In this document: positions 55,086 to 64,000 of the stretch, piece after piece
Layout of the letters: the number at the start of each line of letters is the position of its first letter
Numbering within the stretch: position 1 is the stretch's first letter
NCBI RefSeq assembly: GCF_014641195.1
Contig: NZ_BMHQ01000008.1
Location: forward strand, 62,001 to 126,000
Length of the DNA stretch: 64,000 bases
Source: Marinithermofilum abyssi
GTDB taxonomy: Bacteria; Bacillota; Bacilli; Thermoactinomycetales; DSM-45169
Direction: 5' to 3'
Notes under the pieces: generated by a model
What the model was told of the DNA's origin: nothing
Databases searched by the model: none
What the model saw: the letters and a program-made list of their open reading frames with translations, nothing else
Position numbers and translations under genes: made by a program

Positions 55086-56000
55086 TTATTCCGCCGCATC
55101 CTTTACGGACGGATCATCATCCGCTTCCATCTCCTGCAACAGCTCCTCCAGGTCGGCCCGCTCCACACGATAACGTTCGTTGCAGAAATGGCAGATCACT
55201 TCCGCTTCTCCCTGCTCCTCCAACAACTGCTGTACTTCCTTTTTGCCGAGCCCTTTCAGGGTCGTGCGAATCCGTTCTTTCGAACAGTGGCAGTGGAAGG
55301 TGATTGCCTGGCGGTGATGCACCTGCATCTCTTCTCCAAGCACCCGTTGCAACAAATCCTCCGGGGTGGCTCCCTCATGGAGAAGCTTGGTTACCGGCGG
55401 CAAAGCGGTGATGGCCTGCTCCAACCGGTCAACCACCTCCTCGCTCGCTTCCGGCATCACTTGCACGATAAAGCCGCCGGATGCCAGAATCGATCCGTCC
55501 CGGTCCACTAACACGCCGACTCCCACCGAAGAAGGAACCTGCTCCGAAACCGTCAAATAATAGGTAAAATCTTCTCCCAACTCACCGGAAACCAGCCGCA
55601 CGCTCCCGCGGTAAGGCTCCTTCAAACCAAGGTCTTTTACTACATGAAGGGTGCCGTTGCCCACCGCCTTGGCAACATCCAGTTTGCCTTTGCCATTGAG
55701 CGGAAGGTCGACGGCCGGATTTTTTACATACCCCCGCACCCTTCCTTTTGCATCTGCATCCACCACGATCTGACGCAGAGGACCGTCGCCGGTGATTTGG
55801 ATGGTCAATTGGTCTTTTTCATTTTTCAACATCATGCCCATCATCGCACCGGCGGATACCGTCCGCCCCAATGCCGCACTGGCGACAGGCCAGGTGTGGT
55901 GCCGCTTCTGCAATTCACTCATCAGCTCGGTGGTTACCGCGGCAAATCCCCGAACCTGATTGTTAAAAGAAGTTGCCCGAATGGCATAATCCCGACTCAT
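55086..56000 (-). CDS. hslO: Hsp33 redox-regulated chaperone
   Basis: Holdase activated by oxidation. 304 residues from ATG 56000. Conserved ATTELMSELQKRHHTWPVAS, GKGKLDVAK, and the C-terminal zinc switch CHC ... CHFC within FHCHCSKERI and EVICHFCNERY. The tail is acidic. Stands between coaX and cysK as in relatives. Confidence 0.95.
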   Translation of the reverse strand: MSRDYAIRATSFNNQVRGFAAVTTELMSELQKRHHTWPVASAALGRTVSAGAMMGMMLKNEKDQLTIQITGDGPLRQIVVDADAKGRVRGYVKNPAVDLPLNGKGKLDVAKAVGNGTLHVVKDLGLKEPYRGSVRLVSGELGEDFTYYLTVSEQVPSSVGVGVLVDRDGSILASGGFIVQVMPEASEEVVDRLEQAITALPPVTKLLHEGATPEDLLQRVLGEEMQVHHRQAITFHCHCSKERIRTTLKGLGKKEVQQLLEEQGEAEVICHFCNERYRVERADLEELLQEMEADDDPSVKDAAE

Positions 56001-56039
56001 CTCATTGCCCCTCTTTCTCATCAGCCTCGAAACTCCATT

Positions 56040-56807
56040 TCAAGCCCGGTTCCTTTCGTAGATCAGCTTCAGCCCTTTCAGCGTGAGCAGAGGATCCACT
56101 TTGTCGATCGTTTTGGTTTCTTTGCAGATCAGCTCTGCCAATCCTCCCGTTGCCACAACCGCCGGGGGCTGGGACAACTGGTCTTTCATTCGGGAGACGA
56201 TTTCATCCACCACGCCTACATACCCGTAAAAAACGCCTGCTTGGACCGCTTTGACCGTATTTCGTCCGACGACACTTTCCGGCTTCACGATCTCCACACG
56301 GGTCAATTGCGCCGCCCGCTGATACAACGCTTCTGTCGAGATACCGACTCCAGGCGTAATGGCTCCTCCGATGTAACGTCCTCTTTCGTCGATAAAGCAA
56401 AAAGTGGTGGCGGTACCGAAGTCGACCACGATGCAAGGAGTCCCGTATTCTTCAATGGCAGCCACCGCATTGGCGATCCGGTCGGCCCCTACTTCGCGCG
56501 GATTTTCATACTGGATGTTCAAGCCCGTCTTGATTCCGGGACCCACTACAAGAGGCGTCCGGTTGAAATATTTTTGCGATAACAATTTCAGTACATACGT
56601 CAACGGAGGCACGACGGAGGAAACAATCACCCCGTCAATTTGCTCCATATGAAGACCCGCATGAGTGAACAGGTTTTTCAACCGCATGCCGTATTCATCT
56701 TCGGTAGAATGGCGGTCGGTATGGACACGCCAATGATGAATCAATTCATCCCCTTGATAAATCCCCAACACGATATGGGTATTGCCCACATCCATCACCA
56801 GCAACAT
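56040..56807 (-). CDS. coaX: Type III pantothenate kinase
   Basis: First step of coenzyme A synthesis. 255 residues from ATG 56807: [17 protein letters not shown] (phosphate 1), [15 protein letters not shown] and [15 protein letters not shown] (phosphate 2), then [11 protein letters not shown]. The open frame reaches 56936 but has no ribosome site there. GAGAGCGGGTGG precedes the chosen ATG. Confidence 0.95.
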   Translation of the reverse strand: MLLVMDVGNTHIVLGIYQGDELIHHWRVHTDRHSTEDEYGMRLKNLFTHAGLHMEQIDGVIVSSVVPPLTYVLKLLSQKYFNRTPLVVGPGIKTGLNIQYENPREVGADRIANAVAAIEEYGTPCIVVDFGTATTFCFIDERGRYIGGAITPGVGISTEALYQRAAQLTRVEIVKPESVVGRNTVKAVQAGVFYGYVGVVDEIVSRMKDQLSQPPAVVATGGLAELICKETKTIDKVDPLLTLKGLKLIYERNRA

Positions 56808-56982
56808 GGCATCCACCCGCTCTCTATAAAGTCCATCCCCATCATAGCAGGGGGGTCGGACAAATTCAACGCACGCCCGCTGGTTGTCGTCCGTCATGCT
56901 CGCGAAAAAAGGTTCCCACGTGACGTGCGAAGCCAATCATTCCCGTAGATCGATTCCCGGACGGATCCTCCTCAAGAAGCCG

Positions 56983-58686
56983 TCAAAAAAGCCCCCGGAT
57001 TCGTCCCTGCCGGTTCACATCCATATCCAGGGCGGCAGGTTTCTTGGGCAACCCGGGCATGGTCAACATATTTCCCGTCAAGACGACGAGAAAACCGGCC
57101 CCCAATGCCGGACGGACCTCTCGCACATGCAGGGTGAAGTCTTCCGGCCTTCCCAGAAGGGACGGGTCATCCGAAAGGGAGTACTGCGTCTTGGCCATAC
57201 ATACCGGCAGCTGATTCCAGCCATGGGCTTCAATCTCCCGGATCAGTTTTTCCGCCTGCGTGGAGTACTCTACATCCTGGGCGCCGTAAACCTCCCGGGC
57301 CACAGCAGATACCTTCGCCCGGACAGATTGATCCAAGTCATAGAGAAAACGAAGCTCCTTCTCTGTCGCTTCAGCCAGCCGGATCACTTCCTGTGCCAGT
57401 GCTTCCCCGCCGGCACCACCTTTTCCCCAAACTTCCGTCAAGGCGACGGGTATGCCCTTTTGCGCACACCATTCCTGCAAAAAAGCCAACTCTTCTTCTG
57501 TATCCGTGGGAAAACGGTTCAACGCAACAACATGGGGCACTCCAAATTTGTTCATGGTTTCCACATGCCGTTCCAGGTTGACCACACCCCGGCGCAATGC
57601 ATTCACATCGGCGGTTTTCAGACCCTCTTTGGGCACACCGCCGTGCATTTTCAGTGCCCGCACCGTTGCTACGATGACGGCGACGTCTGGTTGCAGTCCA
57701 CCGATCCGGCTCTTGATATGAAGGAACTTTTCTGCACCCAGATCGGCGCCGAATCCCGCCTCCGTCACGGTATACTCGGACAGTTTCAAAGCAAACTTAG
57801 TCGCCAAGAGCGAATTGCACCCGTGGGCGATATTGGCAAAAGGACCGCCGTGGACCAGTGCCGGTGTATTCTCCAGGGTTTGCACCAGATTGGGCTGAAC
57901 TGCATCCTTTAACAGCAAGGTCGCCGCCCCTTGGGCTCCGAGATCCGCTACGGTAACCGGCGAGCCGTCAAAACGGTAAGCCACTACGACGCGGCCGATG
58001 CGTTCCTTCAAATCCGCCAAATCCTTCGCTAGACAAAGGATCGCCATGATTTCCGAAGCCACGGTAATATCAAATCCGTCTTCCCGAGGCATACCGTGGG
58101 GCTTTCCGCCCAGACCGACCACAACATGGCGTAGTGCCCGGTCATTCAGGTCCATTACCCGCTTCCAGACGATGCGACGGGGATCGATCCCCAGCTCATT
58201 GCCATGGTGCAAATGGTTGTCGATCAGCGCACTGATGGTATTGTGCGCCGAAGTGATGGCATGCATATCCCCGGTAAAATGCAGGTTGATATCTTCCATG
58301 GGCACTACCTGGGCATAGCCGCCGCCGGCAGCTCCTCCTTTGATCCCCATCGTCGGCCCCAAAGACGGCTCCCGTAAAGCGACCACAGCCCGCTTCTCCA
58401 ACCGGTTCAATGCCTGGCCCAGCCCGACGGTCACAGTCGATTTCCCCTCCCCTGCAGGTGTGGGGTTCACGGCGGTAACCAATACCAACCGACCGTCCGG
58501 CTGATGCGCTACCCGTTCCCACACATTCAACCGGATTTTGGCCTTGTATTTGCCATACAGCTCCAAATCCTCTTCCTGCAACCCCAGCTGTTTGGCGATA
58601 TCGGTGATGGGTCGCTTATCCGCTTGCTGAGCAATTTCAATATCTGACGGAACGGCTTGGTTTGTTCCTTTTGATACAGGTGTCAT
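56983..58686 (-). CDS. fhs: Formate-tetrahydrofolate ligase
   Basis: Makes 10-formyl-THF from formate, THF and ATP. 567 residues from ATG 58686 (AAGGAGGAAA). P-loop [10 protein letters not shown], substrate motif [15 protein letters not shown], and the conserved end [17 protein letters not shown]. It lies between ftsH and coaX, where B. subtilis has no such gene, so it is a lineage-specific insertion in the operon region. Confidence 0.96.
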   Translation of the reverse strand: MTPVSKGTNQAVPSDIEIAQQADKRPITDIAKQLGLQEEDLELYGKYKAKIRLNVWERVAHQPDGRLVLVTAVNPTPAGEGKSTVTVGLGQALNRLEKRAVVALREPSLGPTMGIKGGAAGGGYAQVVPMEDINLHFTGDMHAITSAHNTISALIDNHLHHGNELGIDPRRIVWKRVMDLNDRALRHVVVGLGGKPHGMPREDGFDITVASEIMAILCLAKDLADLKERIGRVVVAYRFDGSPVTVADLGAQGAATLLLKDAVQPNLVQTLENTPALVHGGPFANIAHGCNSLLATKFALKLSEYTVTEAGFGADLGAEKFLHIKSRIGGLQPDVAVIVATVRALKMHGGVPKEGLKTADVNALRRGVVNLERHVETMNKFGVPHVVALNRFPTDTEEELAFLQEWCAQKGIPVALTEVWGKGGAGGEALAQEVIRLAEATEKELRFLYDLDQSVRAKVSAVAREVYGAQDVEYSTQAEKLIREIEAHGWNQLPVCMAKTQYSLSDDPSLLGRPEDFTLHVREVRPALGAGFLVVLTGNMLTMPGLPKKPAALDMDVNRQGRIRGLF

Positions 58687-58874
58687 ACGGATTTTCCTCC
58701 TTACAGTCACGATGGATAGGTTCTTATAACAAAGGGAAGCTTGCCGGAAAAGGGATTTGCGCCACGGGGAAAACAACGTCATCGATCTTAGAATGCCCCA
58801 AATGATAGAAAGCCTATTTGCCCTTGCGGATGATAGCGGTAACCTTCCACGATAAAAAAACAGTCATCAAAAAA

Positions 58875-58899
58875 ACGGGTGCCCCGTTGGGGCACCCGT
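58875..58899 (-). terminator. Terminator of ftsH
   Basis: Stem ACGGGTGCCCC/GGGGCACCCGT with loop GTT (AAC on the minus strand) and a TTTTTTT tail on the minus strand. Confidence 0.9.
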
Positions 58900-58909
58900 T
58901 GGGATTTGC

Positions 58910-60871
58910 TTATTCTTGGTTGTCATCTTTCGGCTTCGAATCCGACTCCTGTTTTGGCTCCACGTCGGGATTCCATTTTTCTTCCGGCTCTCGGTCGGCC
59001 TTTGCCTCGTCTTTTTTGTTCCCTTGAATATTGACCGTCACGTCTTGCTCGACGGGTTTATCCAGTTTGCCTTTCTCGATCAGTTGCTTGATCTCCTCGG
59101 CATCCAGGGTTTCTTTCACCAAGAGAGTTTGAGCGATAAGCTCCAGTTTATCCCGCTTCTCGTCCAAGAGTTTCTTGGCTCGGTTGTAGCATTTGTTGAT
59201 CATGTCTTGCATCTCTTGGTCGATTTCGTAGGCGATGGCATCGCTGTAGTTCTGCTCATGGCCCAAATCGCGGCCCAGGAATACCTGGCCTTGGGAGCGT
59301 CCGAATTGCATCGGCGCCAATTTTTCGCTCATGCCGTATTCGGTTATCATGCGGCGAACAATGCTGGTGGCCTTTTCGAAATCATTGTGGGCTCCGGTGC
59401 TGATTTCACCGAAAACCACTTCTTCCGCTGCCCGGCCGCCCAACAATCCGGTCACCCGATCCAAGAGCTCGTTCTTGGTCATCAGGAAGCGGTCTTCCTT
59501 CGGCAGCATGACAACGTAGCCGCCAGCCTGCCCGCGGGGCACCACGGTTACCTTATGCACGGTATCCGCATGCTCCAGGAAATAACCGACAATGGTATGA
59601 CCTGCCTCGTGATAGGCGATCGTTTTCTTCTCTTTCTCGCTGATCACGCGACTTTTCTTCTGAGGACCGGCAATCACACGATCGATCGCTTCCTCGATCT
59701 CTTCCATGTTGATCTGCTTTTTGTTTTTCCGTGCGGACAACAACGCCGCTTCGTTCAGCAAGTTTTCCAGATCGGCCCCGGTAAATCCGGTGGTCCGTTG
59801 TGCAATCACGTTCAGTTTGATGTCGTCGCCCAGCGGTTTGTTGCGGGCGTGGACTTTCAATACTTCCTCCCGGCCTTTCACATCGGGGCGGTTGACGGTA
59901 ATCTGACGGTCAAAACGTCCTGGACGCAAAAGAGCAGGGTCCAAAATGTCGGGACGGTTGGTTGCCGCCATGATGATAATGCCTTCGTTGGCACCGAAGC
60001 CGTCCATTTCCACCAGGAGCTGGTTCAAAGTCTGCTCCCGCTCGTCGTGACCGCCGCCCAAGCCGGCGCCGCGCTGACGGCCCACGGCGTCGATCTCATC
60101 GATAAAGATGATACAAGGCGCGTTTTTCTTAGCCTGTTCAAACAAGTCACGGACGCGGGATGCACCCACCCCGACAAACATTTCCACAAAGTCGGAACCG
60201 CTGATGCTGAAGAAGGGTACACCGGCTTCTCCAGCCACAGCACGGGCCAAGAGGGTTTTACCGGTACCCGGAGGTCCCACGAGCAGCACGCCTTTCGGAA
60301 TGCGTGCCCCCACCGCAGCAAATTTGCGGGGGTCTTTGAGAAAGTCGACCACTTCGACCAGTTCGGCTTTTTCTTCGTCCGCGCCAGCCACATCGTCGAA
60401 CATGACCTTTTTCTTCTCTTCGTTATAGAGCTTCGCTTTGCTCTTGCCGAAGTTCATGACGCGATTGCCGCCGCCCTGAGCCTGGGTCAGGAAATATAAA
60501 AAGAGGAGAAGGATAATCACAAAGGGTACGATGGAGGTAAAGAAGGTAAGCCAGATGGAGTCACCTTTCGCCTTTTCCACCGTAGTTTTGACTCCGGCCT
60601 TTTCCAGGTCTTTTATAACATCATTGGAAAAGGGGGCATTGGTGACAAAGGTTTGATAGGCCTGCCCTTTGTACTTCCCTTCGATGTGATAGGTATTGCC
60701 TTCCGGACGCACGGTCGCTTCTGCAACCTGTCCGGCTCCCAATCGCTGCTTGTACTCGGTATAACTCAGCTGATCCGTCTCCGTCCCTTGGTTGTATAAC
60801 ACATGTACAATCCCGACGGTGACAAGGATGAGAATAATATATAATCCGGAATTCCGGAAGATGTTTTTCAT
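58910..60871 (-). CDS. ftsH: FtsH, membrane AAA+ zinc protease
   Basis: 653 residues. Two membrane helices frame a small external domain. Walker A GPPGTGKT and the pore loop FVGVGASRV lie in the AAA domain, SRH is seen in RPGRFDRQI, and the protease motif HEAGH is near 419. The tail is acidic. Degrades membrane and short-lived proteins. ATG 60871 follows GAGAGGAGGTC. Confidence 0.97.
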   Translation of the reverse strand: MKNIFRNSGLYIILILVTVGIVHVLYNQGTETDQLSYTEYKQRLGAGQVAEATVRPEGNTYHIEGKYKGQAYQTFVTNAPFSNDVIKDLEKAGVKTTVEKAKGDSIWLTFFTSIVPFVIILLLFLYFLTQAQGGGNRVMNFGKSKAKLYNEEKKKVMFDDVAGADEEKAELVEVVDFLKDPRKFAAVGARIPKGVLLVGPPGTGKTLLARAVAGEAGVPFFSISGSDFVEMFVGVGASRVRDLFEQAKKNAPCIIFIDEIDAVGRQRGAGLGGGHDEREQTLNQLLVEMDGFGANEGIIIMAATNRPDILDPALLRPGRFDRQITVNRPDVKGREEVLKVHARNKPLGDDIKLNVIAQRTTGFTGADLENLLNEAALLSARKNKKQINMEEIEEAIDRVIAGPQKKSRVISEKEKKTIAYHEAGHTIVGYFLEHADTVHKVTVVPRGQAGGYVVMLPKEDRFLMTKNELLDRVTGLLGGRAAEEVVFGEISTGAHNDFEKATSIVRRMITEYGMSEKLAPMQFGRSQGQVFLGRDLGHEQNYSDAIAYEIDQEMQDMINKCYNRAKKLLDEKRDKLELIAQTLLVKETLDAEEIKQLIEKGKLDKPVEQDVTVNIQGNKKDEAKADREPEEKWNPDVEPKQESDSKPKDDNQE

Positions 60872-60933
60872 CCTTGACCTCCTCTCAAAATACCACTTTC
60901 ATCATTTTACCACAGCCGGTAAACGGTCACAAC

Positions 60934-61479
60934 TTAACTTTCCCCGTTGTAGACGTGTTCTTTTAGCACACCGATATAAGGGAGATTGCGGTATTTTTCG
61001 GCATAGTCCAGTCCATATCCCACCACGAACTCGTTCGGTACGGTAAACCCGCAGTAATCCGGTTTCAGTCCGGTAGTGCGGCGAGTCGGTTTATCCAGCA
61101 TCGTGACCACTTTGACTGAAGCAGCATTCCGTTGACGGAGGAGATCCAAAAGATAGCTCAACGTCAACCCGCTGTCGATGATGTCTTCCACCACCAGCAC
61201 GTGGCGCCCTTCAACGGAAGTATCCAGATCCTTCACAATCCGCACCACGCCGGAAGATTCCGTGGAAGCACCATAGCTGGATACAGCCATGAAATCCATT
61301 TCCAAGGGGATATCCATCGCACGGACCAGATCCGCCATAAAGGGAAATGCACCCTTCAGCACACAGATGCACAGCGGGTTTAAATCTTGATAATCCTCTT
61401 TGAGCTGTTTCCCCAGTTCGCTGACTTTCTGCTGAACTTCTTCTTCCGATATTAATACGTCTTTGATGTCGTCGTGCAT
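60934..61479 (-). CDS. hpt: Hypoxanthine phosphoribosyltransferase
   Basis: Purine salvage. 181 residues with the PRPP motif [19 protein letters not shown]-terminal [12 protein letters not shown] and the purine-binding [20 protein letters not shown]. It lies between tilS and ftsH as in B. subtilis. ATG 61479 follows CGGGAGG. Confidence 0.96.
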   Translation of the reverse strand: MHDDIKDVLISEEEVQQKVSELGKQLKEDYQDLNPLCICVLKGAFPFMADLVRAMDIPLEMDFMAVSSYGASTESSGVVRIVKDLDTSVEGRHVLVVEDIIDSGLTLSYLLDLLRQRNAASVKVVTMLDKPTRRTTGLKPDYCGFTVPNEFVVGYGLDYAEKYRNLPYIGVLKEHVYNGES

Positions 61480-61684
61480 AAGTACCTCCCGATCCGTATG
61501 TATCGTCTGTCCATCTAAATCAACTCTATCGACATGCAGTAACGTGCAACTTCGAAACGAGCCTCAGTATCGTTGGTAAACGTTATCCTTCCAGCAGGCA
61601 GAAGCCCTTCTTCTTCTAAGCCACGGACTTTGCCAACAGCCATCCACAGACTCGGCGAAAGTCGGGTAAAACCAACTGTCGCTC

Positions 61685-63100
61685 CTACGGCAAATCCTCT
61701 TCCCAAACCAACACGAGAGTATTCCGGGTCTGTTTCGTTACAGGCGCCCAATCGGAGCGAACCACTCCCGGAATCCAGATAATCTCGTCTCCATGCAAGA
61801 CCAAAGGGATCCGATCCCTTAATCGACGGTGCACTTTGGCATCCACTAGTATATCTTTTACCTTTTTGGTACCGTTCAATCCCATCGGCCGCATGCGGTC
61901 TCCGGGGCGGCGGCTGCGAACCCGCAGGGAGTGTTGCAATCGATCCGCGTCAAAGACAGCCGTTTTTCCCGCTTCCTTTAGCGGAAATGCATTTCCCTCT
62001 TTCAGGCGAATCGTCAACCGACCGTTGAAAAAAGGCAAATCCACACTGCCCGGCACTGGCAGGGGAGGCGATATGTATGAAATCTGACGCTCGCCTTTGG
62101 TTCCCGTCTTGCGGCTGAGCCACAACCGCTGATACTCACGTACCGCCGTCACCCGACCCGGCAGATCCACCTGAATGGAAGGATGGTCACTCCTAGCAGC
62201 CTCCAACACCCGTTCCACAGCGTCCATCGTTATTTCACTCGTTCTATCTTGCACAAGACAATTTAATATTAGTTTAATCACCCTTCTTTGTAAAGCAACA
62301 TCCAGTTCCAGCAAGGGTCTTACCAACAATACGCAACTTTCGTCATCCCGCCGCTCCACTACTTGCTTCATGACCCTTGCCACCTGTTTCCTCCACCACT
62401 GTTCTTCATCGGCAGCCAGCCGGCTGTGAGTGAGTATCGCTTCTTTAAATCGGGGATTGATCCTTTCCAGACGAGGGATAATCTCCCATCTTAGCCGGTT
62501 GCGGGTATAGGCGGTGTCCAGGTTGCTCTCATCCTGCCTGGGCTGGAGTCGGTGTTCTTCGCAATAGGCTTCGATTTGCTCACGGAACACCTGCAACAGC
62601 GGCCGGATAATGGTGATTCCTTTCCACAAACGGCAAAAGGGGATACCGGTCATCCCCGAAACACCGGTTCCCCGAATCAGCCGCATCAGCACAGTCTCCA
62701 CTTGATCATCCGCGTGGTGAGCCAGCGCGAGGGTATCTGCTCCCCATTTTTGCGCCGCCCGGTAAAAAGCGTCATAGCGAAGCTCACGTGCTACCGCCTG
62801 TTTGTTGCCTCCTTCGGCTCGCATCCGGGAGCGCACATTCACCGCTTCCACCTCGCAAGGGATCCCCCATTCCCCGCAGCGGGCCTTTACATAGCGTGCA
62901 TCTTCCCGGCTTGCCTCCCCTCGCAAACCATGGTCGACGTGAACAGCGGCCAACTGCCAATCATGCCGGGGAGCCAGTCGGTGAAGTACATGAAGAAGCG
63001 CCATCGAATCCGGTCCCCCGGAAACGCCAACCAACACCGTACTGCCATCCGGCAGCCAGCCGTGTTCCCTTATGGTTTGTGCGACCACTTCCGTCAGCAT
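61685..63100 (-). CDS. tilS: tRNA(Ile)-lysidine synthase
   Basis: Converts the wobble C of tRNA-Ile(CAU) to lysidine. 471 residues: PP-loop VGVSGGPDSMALLHVL near the start, HVDHGLRGEASREDA, the LALAHHADDQVETVLMRL motif and a C-terminal TilS domain (RPGDRMRPMGLNGTKKVKDI). Essential in most bacteria. The 205 bases to hpt hold no gene. Confidence 0.95.
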   Translation of the reverse strand: MLTEVVAQTIREHGWLPDGSTVLVGVSGGPDSMALLHVLHRLAPRHDWQLAAVHVDHGLRGEASREDARYVKARCGEWGIPCEVEAVNVRSRMRAEGGNKQAVARELRYDAFYRAAQKWGADTLALAHHADDQVETVLMRLIRGTGVSGMTGIPFCRLWKGITIIRPLLQVFREQIEAYCEEHRLQPRQDESNLDTAYTRNRLRWEIIPRLERINPRFKEAILTHSRLAADEEQWWRKQVARVMKQVVERRDDESCVLLVRPLLELDVALQRRVIKLILNCLVQDRTSEITMDAVERVLEAARSDHPSIQVDLPGRVTAVREYQRLWLSRKTGTKGERQISYISPPLPVPGSVDLPFFNGRLTIRLKEGNAFPLKEAGKTAVFDADRLQHSLRVRSRRPGDRMRPMGLNGTKKVKDILVDAKVHRRLRDRIPLVLHGDEIIWIPGVVRSDWAPVTKQTRNTLVLVWEEDLP

Positions 63101-63146
63101 CGGCTTATCCTCCCGTAAATAGGAAACGGAGTCCAGGGTTACGGAA

Positions 63147-63170
63147 ACACCCGGGGTGCCTCCCGGGTGT
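63147..63170 (-). terminator. Terminator of spoIIE
   Basis: Stem ACACCCGGG/CCCGGGTGT with loop GTGCCT, 84 bases after the spoIIE stop. The T tail is short. Confidence 0.65.
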
Positions 63171-63253
63171 CTTTACACGTATCCAACCTCTTCTCTCTTT
63201 CTAAGGATATTGTATCCGGTTCGGTTTTCCGAATCAACGCTTCCCGTCACCTG

Positions 63254-64000
63254 TCACAATCCAGCCACACGCGGCCGTTCCACCCGAGTAACCCCCGGAA
63301 TTCGGATGGTGGCCCACTCCGGTACGTGCTGTTCTACCTTCGCCACCACTACGGTCATGTCATCACTGATTTCCCCGCCGTGATACCGAATCACCCGTTC
63401 CAGCAGACAATCCGCAAATCCTTGGGGATCTTTCGTCTGGATGTCGGCGATCAGCCGTTTCATGCTTGCCTCTTTGTTTTTGTGACGCGGCGCATCATAG
63501 ATGCCGTCCGTCACCATCACCAGCAAGTCTCCCGGCTCCAACTGCATGTCCACCGCATCCACATCGATATCCTGCAAAATCCCCGCCGGCGGATTGCCCG
63601 CAGACACCATTAGCACTTCATCCCCCCGTTTGATGAAGCCCGGTGTCGATCCGATTTTCAAAAAGCGGGACGCTGCCGAATTCAGATCGATCATCGCCAA
63701 ATCGATGGTGGCGAACATCTCGTCCGTCGTACGCAGGCTTAAAATCGAGTTAATCGTTTGGACCGCTTTTTGCTCGTTCATCCCCGCTTGCAACAACTGC
63801 CGCAACAGTTGCAACGCAGCACTGCTTTCCCGCTGGGCCCGGTCCCCGTTCCCCATGCCGTCGCTGATAGCGACCGCATATTTTCCGGTACCCAGATTCA
63901 TGTAGCAATAACTGTCCCCCGATAACCACTGCCCGCCTTTGGCTGCTCCCGCCACGCCGGTCTTTATCTCAAACCGCTGTGCAGAGCCCAGAGACACCAC
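63254..64000 (-). CDS. spoIIE: SpoIIE, stage II sporulation phosphatase (C-terminal part)
   Basis: The gene runs off the window, leaving about 249 residues of the PP2C-type domain. RFEIKTGVAGAAKGG, GDSYCYMNLGTGKYAVAISD, DGMGNGDRAQRESSAALQLL and the metal site near HGGEISDDMTVVVAKVE are seen. SpoIIE dephosphorylates SpoIIAA to activate sigma-F in the forespore. Its presence beside tilS shows a spore former and the usual origin-proximal order. Confidence 0.95.
   Translation of the reverse strand: MVSLGSAQRFEIKTGVAGAAKGGQWLSGDSYCYMNLGTGKYAVAISDGMGNGDRAQRESSAALQLLRQLLQAGMNEQKAVQTINSILSLRTTDEMFATIDLAMIDLNSAASRFLKIGSTPGFIKRGDEVLMVSAGNPPAGILQDIDVDAVDMQLEPGDLLVMVTDGIYDAPRHKNKEASMKRLIADIQTKDPQGFADCLLERVIRYHGGEISDDMTVVVAKVEQHVPEWATIRIPGVTRVERPRVAGL

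Noticed and set aside
58916-60499. Plus-strand open frame of 527 codons
   Set aside because: Antisense shadow of ftsH.
61515-61751. Open frame between hpt and tilS
   Set aside because: Overlaps the tilS 3' end in another frame, lacks a ribosome site and has no recognisable motif.

Overview
The window looks like origin-proximal chromosome of a spore-forming, moderately GC-rich Bacillota (Bacillales-type; I suspect the Thermoactinomycetaceae, but this is inference). The conserved backbone has the order known from Bacillus subtilis. Read leftward on the minus strand it runs spoIIE (partial) - tilS - hpt - ftsH - [fhs] - coaX - hslO - cysK - pabA - folP - folB - folK - dusB - lysS, and then, after about 43 kb of other genes, ctsR - mcsA - mcsB - clpC. 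Presence of spoIIE and a Bacillus-type ctsR operon supports an endospore former. One tRNA (Ala, anticodon CGC) and no rRNA or CRISPR array are visible.

Layout. (1) 1-4.9 kb: clpC heat-shock operon with a CtsR operator on a consensus sigma-A promoter. (2) 4.9-23.3 kb: mixed chromosomal genes: MgtC-like protein, HAD phosphatase, a short-peptide/ABC-exporter operon with two tandem terminators, a carbon-nitrogen hydrolase next to a gntR remnant, a site-2 protease, a decayed yknWXYZ-type exporter, an amino-acid ABC importer, tRNA-Ala, a glycosyltransferase, a pseudokinase-TPR protein and a betaine-type binding protein. (3) 23.3-27.2 kb: AT-rich accessory debris: a broken IS5-family element, orphan toxin C-termini, immunity-like genes and gene fragments. 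(4) 27.4-36.6 kb: four secreted proteins that share a signal peptide followed by the same mature N-terminus, SPTLNPPELNPP, continuing as five-residue repeats. Behind this tag they carry different C-terminal domains (unknown toxin, lipase, type 44 polymorphic toxin, glycine/alanine-rich membrane-active-looking domain). Each is followed by a candidate immunity or partner gene. (5) 36.6-45.1 kb: a Tad/Flp pilus locus (cpaB, cpaE, tadA, tadB, tadC, flp, VWA lipoprotein, two TadE/G-like pseudopilins, prepilin peptidase). The last Tad gene is only 28 bases from the first tagged effector on the same strand. (6) 45.4-48 kb: a ggt gene cut down to its small subunit by an IS200/IS605-type remnant, then a secreted GDPD. 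(7) 48-64 kb: the lysS-to-spoIIE backbone.

The best candidate for an undescribed system is regions 4 and 5 together: a Gram-positive Tad pilus linked to a family of Sec-secreted effectors sharing one N-terminal tag. I propose a contact-dependent antagonism or adhesion device. A Tad-like killing apparatus is known from Myxococcus (Kil), but the tagged effectors here are not something I recognise from the literature. The functional link is inference from gene order and the shared tag.

Decay is frequent in the accessory part (yknXYZ, gntR, ggt, IS5 transposase, toxin fragments, a spore-protein-like frame). The lysS-ctsR interval seems to be a plastic insertion zone in an otherwise conserved region.
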